Shown here: positions 32,101-41,237 of the stretch, piece after piece
Layout of the letters: each line of letters starts with the position of its first letter
Numbering within the stretch: the first letter of the stretch is position 1
Source of the DNA: Pilasporangium apinafurcum
Taxonomy: Eukaryota > Oomycota > Peronosporomycetes > Pythiales > Pythiaceae
Assembly: GCA_001600495.1 (NCBI GenBank)
Contig: BCKE01000083.1
Coordinates: forward strand, 55,326 to 119,325
DNA: 64,000 bases
Direction of reading: 5' to 3'
Notes under the pieces: model-generated
Database searches by the model: none
What the model was told of the DNA's origin: nothing
Seen by the model: the letters and a program-made list of their open reading frames with translations, nothing else
Made by a program: the position numbers and the translations under genes

Positions 32101-33613
32101 AGAAACAATTGTGGCAATGGGAATGAGCGAAAAAAATATACCTGTTGATACCGAGGCGATCAACTCAAGAGATAGCATTGACACATGGGGAAGGCATTGT
32201 CTTAGTGATGAAGACAGCAAGAGTGGAAAGGCACAGATTGGGTTATCAGCATCAAGATCAGGGTCTCACGACGACACTGCAGCATGGCAGAATGGGAGCA
32301 CGTTCTCCCGCATTCCATTCGAGCGCCATAGAATGTATGGTACAATTACTGTTGGCGCATTTGCCGCTCATGTTTATGGTTTCAAGAAAGGTGGTGTTCG
32401 TCAAATGCGAGAAGAACTGGAACGACTTCAATTGCGCCTTCTAAAAGAAGCCGAAAAGTCCAGCACAGACCTTACACTCGAAGAATTAGAGCGCGAGTAT
32501 CATGAACTTAAGTGGCAAATGGAACGTCGTCTGGAGGTAGCATTCTGTCAAGCAATGAGTGCTCTTGTGACATGTTTTCAGCAAACACTGTATATTCACA
32601 TCTACGACAATGTGGACTTTGGTCGTCATGGTATGCGGGTATGTGGAATCGACTATCTAGAAATGATATCGCAGATTGGATTTCTCTTTTCAGTTGAAAG
32701 CTTGTTGTCAACCTACAGCAACGAAGCAGGAATGCTTGGCGACATGGACGCAGCTGTTAAGGAGTTAGCTCGCGTGCAGATCAAAATGCGACCTGTTGAA
32801 ACACCCAGCGAAGCAGCGTATCGTGTTTCCATTACGTCGGGTCCGCTGGGCATTGTGGTCGAACTTCCCATCATTTTTTCCGATCCATGTACCTTTCGTC
32901 AGCGTAATATGCATCGTGTTCCTGGGCAGGATTCGTTTTCTGGCGCAGTTTATATGCAGCTTACATCCCAAGAACACCGCAAGCGGGTAGAATCCGTCCT
33001 GAGCTCGACTATTCGGGTTGTCCCTGTGTTATTCTCTCAAGGAATGAATGAAATGCAAACCGTCGCGAATACTGTGGGCAAGGATGCCTTGCAAAAGGAG
33101 ATTAATTCTGAAAACGTGGTAATACTAGAAAGGTATTTTGTCGATTTTTATAAGTGGGAAAGCTCATGGATAAAGTCTGGCCGAAACCCCACGTCATCAT
33201 CGCTTCCTGATGGTGATGAAGATATGCAACGCCTACAGCAAATGCTCAATCGCTTGAAGATCCAAGTTCACGATTCAGGTCGATCAAAACGCATGACAAT
33301 CTTGAGTCTGTCATCATCCATTGCACGCTTCATCGGCGGCGGAAGAGTAACTTGTTGCAAATCCGCAAAAGATCGAACATCAATGTCGATTACTCTAGAA
33401 GAAGCCAATTTACTCGTTCTCTCTCATGGACTTCATCCTGACGAACGGGATCAATTTACAAGTCTGCTGCGTACCTATGGAGTCAGAAGAGAAAATGCGC
33501 GTAAAAATATCGGGAAAGCCCAGTATTGTTTCAGTGCGCTTCAAAATTATATGCTTCCGAATGATTACAAGTGTCCTCCCGGCACTGGAGGCGGGAGTCG
33601 ATCGTTATCTTAA
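29159..33613 (+). CDS. 7TM receptor-like / C2 / inositol polyphosphate 4-phosphatase fusion
   Basis: Single exon, 1,484 residues. Residues 65-340 contain about seven hydrophobic helices, from LLCVSLYLVLAIVAAC to VLSCTLFLILMWEV, in a GPCR-like arrangement. A C2-like domain sits at about 468-585 (FNLKLP, FLVLHVLDPDTG, WLVGDAMIALRSF). The middle is acidic and serine-rich. The C-terminal third matches INPP4: a conserved YFVDFYKWESSW stretch and the CX5R catalytic loop CKSAKDRT with nucleophile C1400 and R1406. INPP4 removes the 4-phosphate from PI(3,4)P2. The fusion predicts a membrane receptor whose output is direct phosphoinositide dephosphorylation. Oomycetes are known for receptor proteins carrying catalytic C-terminal domains (GPCR-bigrams), including a 7TM-PIP-kinase type, so this fits that theme. 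Confidence 0.88.
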   Translation: MACFPLFLPTSTGACTRSPRSMAAAVPNAASLLRSVPTVVISPSTFTPGSVDVVNSDENLVYLPNPSQPVELLCVSLYLVLAIVAACRAMSLPTRYSADEVKRHHTFQQLMVIFALFRTGSFLGRNEARDLLNRAAVCVFFSLVLFQVLFWIDIANPKVSRRSKRIWVAFTVSNSVFYALVLGFSILHVLEVKSVQANESGEYIASAQKETNILTELIPVILIGMGSLASSLGLIYVTCQMRRRVGRVLSQGGDTKRRRLDERLEAKLQRALRFTMTVMGICSIIFLMRTLLYLQRPFSHRGCGDITDSDVCIILGYAVPEVLSCTLFLILMWEVEPNLQFPSRRIPSYNSVSESSPLLGYDNKTGSDNPQSLAPSVTSMSITRSRRDNQNTKRRLNLLSRGFSGAIRRRLELTMRQRAGKRGGEKRTTNLSSEYGLESLSGSMPEKQAKHMVVHEEPSASLSASSTYAWFSFQCFNLKLPSTSTLSTSSFLVLHVLDPDTGNIVSEIGRSEMSSSEDPCFHLMFAVEMRSQDILRASVYAVRDQRSTHELDNQWLVGDAMIALRSFMVSSEFAFGRATLHQLFSPLSRTQSSGEIVVRCEAAVISASGVSNEGHERIIRSFMYFGIDDEIGDGLFSTSLGSSNCQTDTTSASRLHNSHRKVLVEEELIESVYTWEIPYQLLQLILSDLLIQVNALKRKYLPGDSESSAPSTPMSQLSLPSRIGSTISQPMAMSPGSLSIVPESESASIFSDEEDALPTEHDLDVNHESVDRRTTSIGMLSEMIFQIQGDAMERKKRKWRLELLFKMERYISEVEDAILRYGDVQHGGLTFKPSTMKADPGLRFIPLNLHQQLMTVGTAVPTSKDDVTYGDRGERYARLVNTFVGSFLASPGQGRTYTSPHGHLSDFDALSELSDDSDSDMADSDYNDDEVGEQNVKKELPLEPAEALRRRVISFDSAETIVKMAVDGCKVTVPTEQRKLAETIVAMGMSEKNIPVDTEAINSRDSIDTWGRHCLSDEDSKSGKAQIGLSASRSGSHDDTAAWQNGSTFSRIPFERHRMYGTITVGAFAAHVYGFKKGGVRQMREELERLQLRLLKEAEKSSTDLTLEELEREYHELKWQMERRLEVAFCQAMSALVTCFQQTLYIHIYDNVDFGRHGMRVCGIDYLEMISQIGFLFSVESLLSTYSNEAGMLGDMDAAVKELARVQIKMRPVETPSEAAYRVSITSGPLGIVVELPIIFSDPCTFRQRNMHRVPGQDSFSGAVYMQLTSQEHRKRVESVLSSTIRVVPVLFSQGMNEMQTVANTVGKDALQKEINSENVVILERYFVDFYKWESSWIKSGRNPTSSSLPDGDEDMQRLQQMLNRLKIQVHDSGRSKRMTILSLSSSIARFIGGGRVTCCKSAKDRTSMSITLEEANLLVLSHGLHPDERDQFTSLLRTYGVRRENARKNIGKAQYCFSALQNYMLPNDYKCPPGTGGGSRSLS

Positions 33614-33785
33614 ATTATTGTTGCTAACAAGATAAAGATGTGCTCCGATGCTGAATGTCGATACGAGTGCGATTTGACGTGGAAACAAAATGAACAATGC
33701 GATAAGTGGCGCAACTTTTATTCACAAGTAACAAACATCGAAGAGTATAGACCAAACAACTCAATTTCTCTGTCTACGCAACTCT

Positions 33786-34823
33786 TTATGCCGCCAATGC
33801 TGTGTGAGATAAAATATCACTCATCGACATTGTACGTGGGTAGGACGGTGATTGCCGATTCTCTTTCTGAGAAATTTTTGCTACGTGGGATTCTGTGTCG
33901 TTTTTGAAGGCGGTCAAAATGGATGCGTCAACAAGAAGATTGATTGATGGCATCATCGACACAGTTTGAGCTACCGGTGGGATTTTAGGTGTTGATTGGG
34001 GAGAAATTGCTCGCTGAGGAAGCAATTGTGCCGAAAAGAGCCTGGAAGCATCGACACGTACGTGTCCACATGCAGATGGATCTATTGACATGCGTTTTCT
34101 TGGACTAATACTTGGCAAAGTCAAATCGAATCCTGTTGGGGTGGGTAACGGAGTCAACACTGGCATCATTGGAGATTGAAATCCCTTGCGAGCAATTGGT
34201 TTTGGTTCAGCTTCCATTGGCTGAGAAGGTATTTCCATTTTATCCTCGTCAATGCCGTCCATGTCGGCGTCGTGAAAACTGCCCATTTCATACTCGTGGA
34301 TATTGTTCGAGTTCCAGGCGCTCATTTCAGTGACCGAGACATGCGAAGGTGCCAGTTTTGGGAACGCGGTAATCTTGGATGCATGGGGCAGTTTCACTTG
34401 TAGTAATCGCTTTGCACTAGCACCACGAAGGCAACTTGCGTTTGGATAGAAAACAGAAGTCATTGATGCAACCCCATCCTTCTCTAGCTTCCGACGGAGA
34501 TTCTCCATGGCTTCTTGGCGGATACGCTCGACATTCTTTTCACTCCGAAAACCGAGGTATGGCCATCTGCGGATACCAAGAGAGCGGCAGACACGAATGA
34601 GTGTTCGACTGCTAATTCCGAGGTCTTCAGCTGCTTTTTTTGCTGTGAATGTGAAGAATGCAGCCAAGATATCAAACGACAATGTCTTGATTCCATGGCG
34701 TGTGTGGACTCGGACCACATACGACGAATACGATGCGCTAAGCCCATTCTTCAGACGCGAAGACGTGGATAATTTGGACACGGACTGGTGTGATGACTGT
34801 AAACAGGAAGATGGCGTGGTCAT
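33786..34823 (-). CDS. RWP-RK domain transcription factor
   Basis: 345 residues from the ATG at 34823. The frame stays open to about 34943 without another ATG, so a longer product via an upstream exon is possible. The region KKAAEDLGISSRTLIRVCRS followed by LGIRRWPYLGFRS is an RWP-RK DNA-binding helix-turn-helix, with RWP intact and the RK position read as FRS. A preceding VRVHTRHGIKTLSFDIL segment resembles VRIRTQHGASIFTL in the upstream open extension, suggesting the extension is coding. The rest is low-complexity with Pro/Ser-rich stretches. RWP-RK factors control nitrogen response or gametogenesis in plants and algae. The target in oomycetes is unknown. It is convergent with the 7TM-INPP4 gene. 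Confidence 0.85.
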   Translation of the reverse strand: MTTPSSCLQSSHQSVSKLSTSSRLKNGLSASYSSYVVRVHTRHGIKTLSFDILAAFFTFTAKKAAEDLGISSRTLIRVCRSLGIRRWPYLGFRSEKNVERIRQEAMENLRRKLEKDGVASMTSVFYPNASCLRGASAKRLLQVKLPHASKITAFPKLAPSHVSVTEMSAWNSNNIHEYEMGSFHDADMDGIDEDKMEIPSQPMEAEPKPIARKGFQSPMMPVLTPLPTPTGFDLTLPSISPRKRMSIDPSACGHVRVDASRLFSAQLLPQRAISPQSTPKIPPVAQTVSMMPSINLLVDASILTAFKNDTESHVAKISQKENRQSPSYPRTMSMSDILSHTALAA

Positions 34824-34943
34824 GCCGCGTTTGAGGACTTGATCGTGCGCGAAATGTGTGGGGTTTAATTCGTTTTCAGAAATGAGAGTGAATATGCTGG
34901 CGCCGTGTTGTGTGCGGATTCGTACGTGTCTTGAAGTTGCCAC

Positions 34944-36363
34944 AGAATCAAGAAAGAATATGAAGAAGCGTGTGCGAAGTAAGAACTTGAGTTGTGTGTG
35001 ATCAACTGAACGAGGCTAAGATGACTGTGATCAAAAAGTAGCGCCATTCCTGACTGAATCAAAGAAACGACCAGGTTTTCTCGACAGAGCCAAAAGTGAC
35101 ACCACCGCAATGGTCGCTCTGAGGAATTCGCGCAGAAAACTGGCCGAAGTACACTCGCACTGAAACAGTATTGGCGGAACCCCATACGAAGATCCTTCTC
35201 ATGCGTCATGGTTGGGCGAGTGAGTGGCGGATAGCGACATAGAAAACATGCAAAATATGGAAACTCTGTTATGCTTCGACTGCAGAATTTAACCAGGAGC
35301 TATGCAGGATGTGCGGATTCATGCGAACTGGACACTATATGTTCAATCATTCTTCTCGAAAAGAGAAATGGAACGGTTGACAGAATTGCACAGGAAGCTT
35401 GGAAGAATGACTTGCCAGATCAATAAAAAGTTCAGGACAACGCAGATGTCGGTACTAAGTAAATGGTCTGGCTCGTGGTGTAAAACTTGACAATTTGTAC
35501 TTGCGTGAGGTGGGTACGTACATGCGAAGAGTTGAAGCGATGGTGCGGATGAGAAGTTTCACAGCTATACTCAGATTACAAGTGGTGGGTTTCTTATTCA
35601 GATGGGCTCAGTGGAGAATACTTGAAGTCGCCTAGAGACCATGCAGTGGCCGACCATCGCTCAACGGCTCACTTGCCACAATTGACATATCCAAGCGAGG
35701 AAAATAGAAGAAAATCGAAAATCGAAGGAAAATATCGAGTGTACAATTCTGTGGAATAAGTCTTACGTGGCATCGCATCCTTCCACTGTCTGGCAGTAGG
35801 AATGCACATTGTCATAGAAACTATCAGGCGTGGGCGAGAAGGCATTCGGAATAAAACTCGCAATGCCAGGCAGTTGCGGAACAAAAGTAGAAGATGCTCA
35901 GAATGGCCGCTACGGTGTGGTGCTGCAAAAACGAACATTGTGAAGGGGCGTTTGGTAGAATCCACGAAAAAGCGAGAAGAAAGCAATGCTGTTGTTGTAT
36001 GTCGAAAGAAAAACAATGTTCACTCACTGTCGCTCACGATTGCTCATCGCGCGAGTAGCTACATCCGGTGTACGTTTCTTTCTTTGCATAAAAGAGCAAG
36101 CAATCACATATTTCCATCCGGTGAGACTGGCACCTTGCGCACTTTGCTCTTGTCTAGCAGTCCATTGGATAGTTTTAAGAGCACCAAGCTCATCCATCGT
36201 GAGCACGCAGTTATGCGGTTGAGCCTCTACATAGCGGATCATTGCATTGGTGCAGCATATATTAAATTGGTCGCATTTGCTAATGGTAAAAATGTGAGAA
36301 AGCAAGCTGGACTGTGTATAGTATATAGTTGATGATTCTTGCCTCGGTTGCTCTGGCTCAGAT
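34944..36363. other. Intergenic, about 1.4 kb, no gene recognised
   Basis: Several small open frames on both strands lack recognisable domains or consistent splice signals. It includes the RWP-RK promoter side and the 3' flank of the small gene at 36364-36925. Confidence 0.4.
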
Positions 36364-36925
36364 CTAGAGAGTGCCGAGCCCCACACCTTCATATCCGCTG
36401 GTAGTCAGTTCCATGGCTTCTGCTACCAATTCTTCGCGTTTGTCGATCTTGATGCTTTTTGATGTGGATCTTTTCGTGGTGTTTATAGGTGACTTCGCAG
36501 GTCTCGTTACGGTCTGCTCCATAGAACATCAAGATACAGACATCCAGTGCGTGTAAGAATCACCAAACTTTCCTTTCATTCTTCCTTGAAAGAGCGAATT
36601 TTCCTACCACTGGAAGACCAAACTCGCGGCAGAGAGCCTCTGCCTCAGCCCATTTTAGCACACCGTATTCAAGACACCATTTCTTGGCCATTTTGCTGTC
36701 AGGCCGTTGCTGTAGTAGACTTTCATAGAAAACACGATCTGCAAAGCCCTGTTCTCCATCCCATTAAAGAGCATACAGTTAACCCACTGAACCACTGGAT
36801 CACACAGAATAATGAAAGATAGCTCTGTTCATGTGTATCTATCGCACCGGGGACGGTGTGGGGTGCTTCTGGCCAGGCTTTCGGTTCGCTTCCTGCTCCT
36901 TGGACCACTCTTCCTCTTCACTCAT
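36364..36925 (-). CDS. Small three-exon conserved-looking protein of unknown function
   Basis: Exons on the minus strand: 36848-36925, 36608-36748 and 36364-36513, giving 122 residues. No exon exceeds 150 bp, so a simple open-frame scan misses it. Exon 1 starts MSEEEEWSKEQEANRK and ends in TPSP. Exon 2 reads GFADRVFYESLLQQRPDSKM, then AKKWCLEYGVLKWAEAEAL. Exon 3 begins TVTRPAKSP, is Lys/Ser/Thr-rich and ends GYEGVGLGTL-stop. All three junctions are GT-AG, phase 0, with introns of 99 and 94 bp. The first donor (GTGCGA) is weak. The DRVFYESL...RPDSKMA...WCLEYGVL stretch looks like a compact helical motif. No function is claimed. Confidence 0.72.
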
Positions 36926-37124
36926 CTTGACTTTTCCAGCTTTCCATAAAACCATCAAGCGATCAATTACGCCGATTGGGTTTTATATCAAAAACCCAAA
37001 TTGAGACGAGGATTATATTAACTGATGGCTACGTTTCATTGACATGCATACTTCTCTGCTTCGACTCACTTCCACACATGCGTCTGTCTTATATGCATGT
37101 GGACAATAGCATCATTCTGTATAT

Positions 37125-38569
37125 CTACACCCAGTGGATGCGACAGCGCGGGAATTTTTGCTTCACGATGGCCATATACATGGCCGTGGTCTCCTGATCT
37201 GCACACGCGCCGATGTAGAGCATCTCCAAGGGCCACTGCGCGTGTCTGTTGTTACACAGATTATGAAACACTGTTGTTGTCAGCTGGTTACAGGCTTTGA
37301 CGTTCAAATTCACTAATCGGTGGCACTGACGGCCGACAGCACTGACGCCTGCGTCTGTCACGTTGTAACAAAACTCGAGCGAGAGCCGCTCAAGTGCATG
37401 TGTGTGATCAGCCAACGCATACAACCCGTCATCATCGATGTTTATGCAGCCCTGTAGCAGCAGCGTCTTCAATTGTGCGCACCCCTCTGCGATGGCTGCC
37501 AAATTGGTGTTCTGTAGCGTCCGACACATCGATAGATTAAGTGTGTGCAGTCGACTGCAACATGCCACAGCCTCGTAGGCAACGCTAGAAATGCCAAGTA
37601 ACGCACTGAGATTGAGTTCTTCCATTACAGAAGCGTTGCGCGTGACCAACGCGACGACGCTGTCATCTGTGAGTGCTGCACAGCCGCGCATGTTGAGAGA
37701 TGAGAGTTTGCACATGGGGACGGACGGATGGAAGGCAGAGAAATTCGACTGCTGTATTTTAGGGCAGTTGGCGAAGGACAGTGTACGTAGATTGGTCTGT
37801 GTGCTCATCATAAAGCGAAGCGGAGTCCCCGAGATCTTTAAGCATTTATCCACAATAAGCGTCTCGAGCGTCATGCTGGAGTGCATGGCGAGTCCCACGA
37901 CTGCTCTGTCCGTGATGCGATGACACATGGCAACATTTAGCACACGAAGCGCTTGACAGTTGGCCGCCAATGCCAGAATGCTCTCGTCGCAGATTTTGGA
38001 ACAACCCGAAAGATCGACAACTGCAAGTGACCGGCAGGCGCGGGTGATCTGAACGAACGCGTCGTCAGTGAATTTGATACAGTGCAGTGTCAGCGTATGG
38101 AGATTGGTGCACTGGCTCAGTTGGCTGAGGGCCGTGTCGTCAATCTGCTTCGACTCGATGTTCATGCGCATAATCTTGGCGCGTCCTATTCCCACTAGCA
38201 AATGTGAGAGCAAGGACTTTGTCACTCGCGGACCGTAGAGCGCGATGGATTCCAAGTGTGATGATGTATTTGGTCGTCTTTGCGAAAGCGCCTTCACAGC
38301 GCTGTCTAGTTCATCATCGCCTGTGCACCACGTCTACACAGTCAACACAGTGACTCTACATGTCTAGGTAATCTTAATATAAAGGCAATAATTACAGCTC
38401 CACTCACGAGATCAACGTGCGACTCAATGTGCACAGATGTGAGCGCGATATGCCGCCATCGACGAGAAACACGTGTAAGACTATGCCAGCGATCCTGGAG
38501 ATACACGAATGGACATATCTGCGCGATACAGACGCTGTAAGGCACATTGTCAATAGTAATGACCGGCAT
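37125..38569 (-). CDS. F-box / leucine-rich repeat protein (FBXL type)
   Basis: Two exons: 38408-38569 and 37125-38333, with a 74-bp intron, giving 456 residues. Exon 1 carries an F-box-like segment (ICPFVYLQDRWHSLTRVSRR, then WRHIAL). Exon 2 encodes about twelve cysteine-containing LRRs of the AMN1/FBXL kind, such as LTLHCIKFTDDAFVQI and LNVAMCHRITDRAVVGLA. Such proteins are substrate receptors of SCF ubiquitin ligases. The start at 38569 is the first ATG in the exon frame. An in-frame stop lies just upstream, but an additional 5' exon joined at the CAG before 38590 is possible. The intron acceptor chosen (tgtgtag) keeps phase 0 and adds TWCTGDDELDSAV before the LRRs. Confidence 0.82.
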
Positions 38570-38937
38570 TGATTTTTCCTTGATCAGCAACTGCGACTTC
38601 TGTGCAGAAACTCTTCATTCCCTCTTCCACGCCTTTTCGTGTAGTCCCGTCCTTCCATTTCCGTAACCACCTGACCTGTTGCAGAATAGACACAAACGGC
38701 ACAGTTGATGTACGTTTTGTCAATGGACCAGAACGTCTTTTGTCGCAGCAGCACCACGAACGCCAAAGAAATCAAAAGCCAGGTTTGGTGGTCATTGTGA
38801 TTGTACACTTCAACCTGCGGGCACATTATGCGTACTTAGTAGTGTATTTAGTGCAATGTATTGTATACAATTATATATGTTCTACAGAATATATGCGGGT
38901 TTAATCACCCCATAGAACTCCTGCCTAAGTGGGTGTG
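38570..38937. promoter_or_regulatory. Divergent promoter region, F-box/LRR and TMCO4-like genes
   Basis: A 370-bp head-to-head spacer. A minus-strand open stretch at 38584-38826 could hide a 5' exon of the F-box gene. The right part (38850-38900) is AT-rich. No factor site was identified. Confidence 0.4.
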
Positions 38938-40284
38938 ATGGATGGAGAGCCAATTTGGGTGCCTTTTTGGGATAACTTCCACACAATCTCGGCTCGACGT
39001 GAGAGAATGCAAGCGCTTTTGGACGACTGCCGCGAGTTAGAGCGAAAGAAGATGCTCACTGTGGAGCAACGGAAGCAGTGGGAGATGCAGCTCACGTCCA
39101 CATTCACCAATGCAAGTGTATTAGAGGAGATCCAGCGGCAGGTGCGCCAGTTGTATCTGAAGGAATTAGACGACATCATCTTTCGAGTACGGCAGCAACA
39201 GAACGAGTCGCTACAAAAGAAAGAGACCTACGAGACCTCCGACCTTGTGGCTGTGGCGGCCGGCGGGGTCTTAGGCGCGTTGAATGCGTGGATGCGGCAG
39301 CCAGCGGCGACTACGAAGACAACAACTGATGCGGTTGTCACTGCATCGAAACCATCCACGTCGTCCATCTGGGCGAGCGCTTTTGAAGCCGCACAGGCAT
39401 CTTTGAATGTATCAGTTCAACGACGTCACGTCGAGCATCTCCAACTGCAGCATCTCAGCGGTGTGGAGGCAACAAGCGACCACGTACTGCTATGTATCAA
39501 TGGTTTCATGACTCAGGATACTGACCCTGCCATCTACTGGGCGCCCTGGTGGGCCACTACCAACACCATCTCACCATCCACTGTTGTGGTGTATGCCGTA
39601 CAATGGGAGGCTGGTGATGCGGCCGTGTGGAGCGAATTCTGTCAGCATGCGAACGAAAAACTTCAGACGACAGCTGGCTCCTCTGCCACCGCATTGCTGG
39701 AGCATTTCACGGGTAACCCATGGCACAAGGCGCAGGACAAGGCAGAACAGGTTGGCGTGGTACTTGCACGCGTGTTGGCTGCCCATCCCACACTCTTTCG
39801 TGGACGAAAAGTAAGTCTCTTCGGCCATTCGCTTGGCGGCGCAGTGATCTACAGCGTCTTTCAGGAGCTAGCACGACTGCGCAACAGTGCATCTCAACCC
39901 ATTCAACACCCTGTCATCACCAACGCTGTCTGCTTCGCTGGTGCGTTTCTTCCCACACCCACGGGCCTCCAGCACATCGCACAAGAGCTGCCGCCTGACG
40001 GGAGGTTTCTCAACGTGTACTCGACGCACGACAGCGTTCTCTCCAAGCTCCTCCGAGCCCTACATCTCCACACAGGAGACGTTGTCGCCGCTGGCTGCGC
40101 CGCCATCGCTTTCCAGTTGGCGCAGAACGACGATAAAGTGGATAACCGACTGAACATCGATGTGTCGGATCTCATTCCCCCGCGTCTCGCCAATCATTTT
40201 GGCCATAGCTACGGTCCACACATGACTGCGCTAGTAACACGAATCAAACCGCATCTTGTGTCGCTGTATGCTGTAGACAAGTAA
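38938..40284 (+). CDS. TMCO4-like (DUF726) alpha/beta hydrolase
   Basis: Single exon, 448 residues from the first ATG (the frame also opens with two GTGs). Residues 1-90 are a charged helical region. VLLCINGFMTQDTDPAIYW resembles the opening strand of the DUF726 hydrolase core. AVQWEAGDAAVW follows, then the nucleophile elbow LFGHSLGGAVIY with S298, then ITNAVCFAGAF and a GRFLNVYSTHDSVL stretch holding the likely Asp, with His in LANHFGHSYG. The family includes TMCO4 and yeast YFL034W/Mil1, suspected lipases linked to vesicle traffic. A hydrophobic AVAAGGVLGALNAW segment near 105 may touch membrane. Convergent with the TPR gene, 61 bp apart. Confidence 0.8.
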   Translation: MDGEPIWVPFWDNFHTISARRERMQALLDDCRELERKKMLTVEQRKQWEMQLTSTFTNASVLEEIQRQVRQLYLKELDDIIFRVRQQQNESLQKKETYETSDLVAVAAGGVLGALNAWMRQPAATTKTTTDAVVTASKPSTSSIWASAFEAAQASLNVSVQRRHVEHLQLQHLSGVEATSDHVLLCINGFMTQDTDPAIYWAPWWATTNTISPSTVVVYAVQWEAGDAAVWSEFCQHANEKLQTTAGSSATALLEHFTGNPWHKAQDKAEQVGVVLARVLAAHPTLFRGRKVSLFGHSLGGAVIYSVFQELARLRNSASQPIQHPVITNAVCFAGAFLPTPTGLQHIAQELPPDGRFLNVYSTHDSVLSKLLRALHLHTGDVVAAGCAAIAFQLAQNDDKVDNRLNIDVSDLIPPRLANHFGHSYGPHMTALVTRIKPHLVSLYAVDK

Positions 40285-40345
40285 ATTTTTGTTCACAAGA
40301 CTAGCAATAAATTTGTCCACATGGGTCACATATATTGAGCTTCTT

Positions 40346-41036
40346 TTAATTGCCGTACAGTCCGCCTCCACCTGTCTTATTGAAAATGTTTTGGAACGTC
40401 TGTTTCGCTTTGGCCTTGGCTTCTTGGTCGTATTCCTTCTTGGCAACCTGTAAGTTTCGCATTTCTTGTCTGACAGCTGCGTTCTTGGGTTCTGCAGTCA
40501 TAAGTTTCGTGAGAATGACCTGCGCCTTGTCAAAATGCTTGAGTTGCACGAGCGCTTGTGCCTTGCGAAAGAGCGCTTTACTATGTGCGTCGTCTTTTGC
40601 CAGAACTTTGTCGCAGAATTCCATGGCCTTTTCCGGGTGTGTACCTAGTTTCACGTGGCAGAACGCCATGTTGGACCACACAGCAATCTGCAGCTGTTGG
40701 ATCTGCTCACCCTGTATGGCTGTAGCACTCATGTTGGCCGTGCTAGATGCGTACTGAGACATTGCGTCCCCTTGCGTGGAAATACCGTTGACATAGGCAA
40801 ATACCTGCGTCAACAAATAGAGTTTTAGACAACGCGGCTTGCTTAAGTTGAAACAACATACACAAACACACCATGGCGTAAATGCGCAGTGCTTTCTTCA
40901 GGTTGCCTCGCTTAAATAGCAAATTCGCCTGCTGCTTGAGCATTTCACCTTGTTCGATCTTCTCATCCACCGTTAGACTCCCCATGCGAGGCTTCCATGC
41001 CAGCAGCTCTTCCTCGCTCAGCTCTTGTGGGTCCAT
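40346..41036 (-). CDS. TPR-repeat protein (co-chaperone / FKBP-TPR-like)
   Basis: Two exons: 40872-41036 and 40346-40804, with a 67-bp GT-AG intron, giving 207 residues. An in-frame ATG at 41084 would add 16 basic residues. The start at 41036 (MDPQELSEEELLAWKP) was preferred because acidic conserved-looking sequence begins there. Three TPR motifs are visible: GEMLKQQANLLFKRGNLKKA, VWSNMAFCHVKLGTHPEKAM and SKALFRKAQALVQLKHFDKA, followed by a Lys-rich helix. The layout resembles the TPR segment of large immunophilins and TTC9-type proteins, but no peptidyl-prolyl isomerase domain is present. It is probably a cytosolic adaptor. Confidence 0.8.
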
Positions 41037-41237
41037 TTTCGTATCTGCCTTTCTTCTGGAGATTGAAGGAATCCGCCATTTCATTGGTTTAAAATTGTTC
41101 CTAAAGTCATATTTATTGGCTATAAATTATTAATATCTACCAATAGAATTCGCTGAATGTGCTTTTTTGTTTGTTCAAGCCTTGTACGTAGTCATTCTCT
41201 TCCGTGACGCCATTAACGGTAGTCTTGTGCGGTGGAC
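41037..41237. promoter_or_regulatory. Divergent promoter region, TPR and SLC25 carrier genes
   Basis: About 200 bp between the two start codons, head to head, so both genes must use it. The middle (41098-41135) is AT-rich. No specific site was identified. Confidence 0.4.

Noticed and set aside
35669-36332. Open frames on both strands, considered as a piggyBac-type transposase remnant
   Set aside because: No catalytic motif or terminal repeats could be aligned; similarity was only impressionistic.
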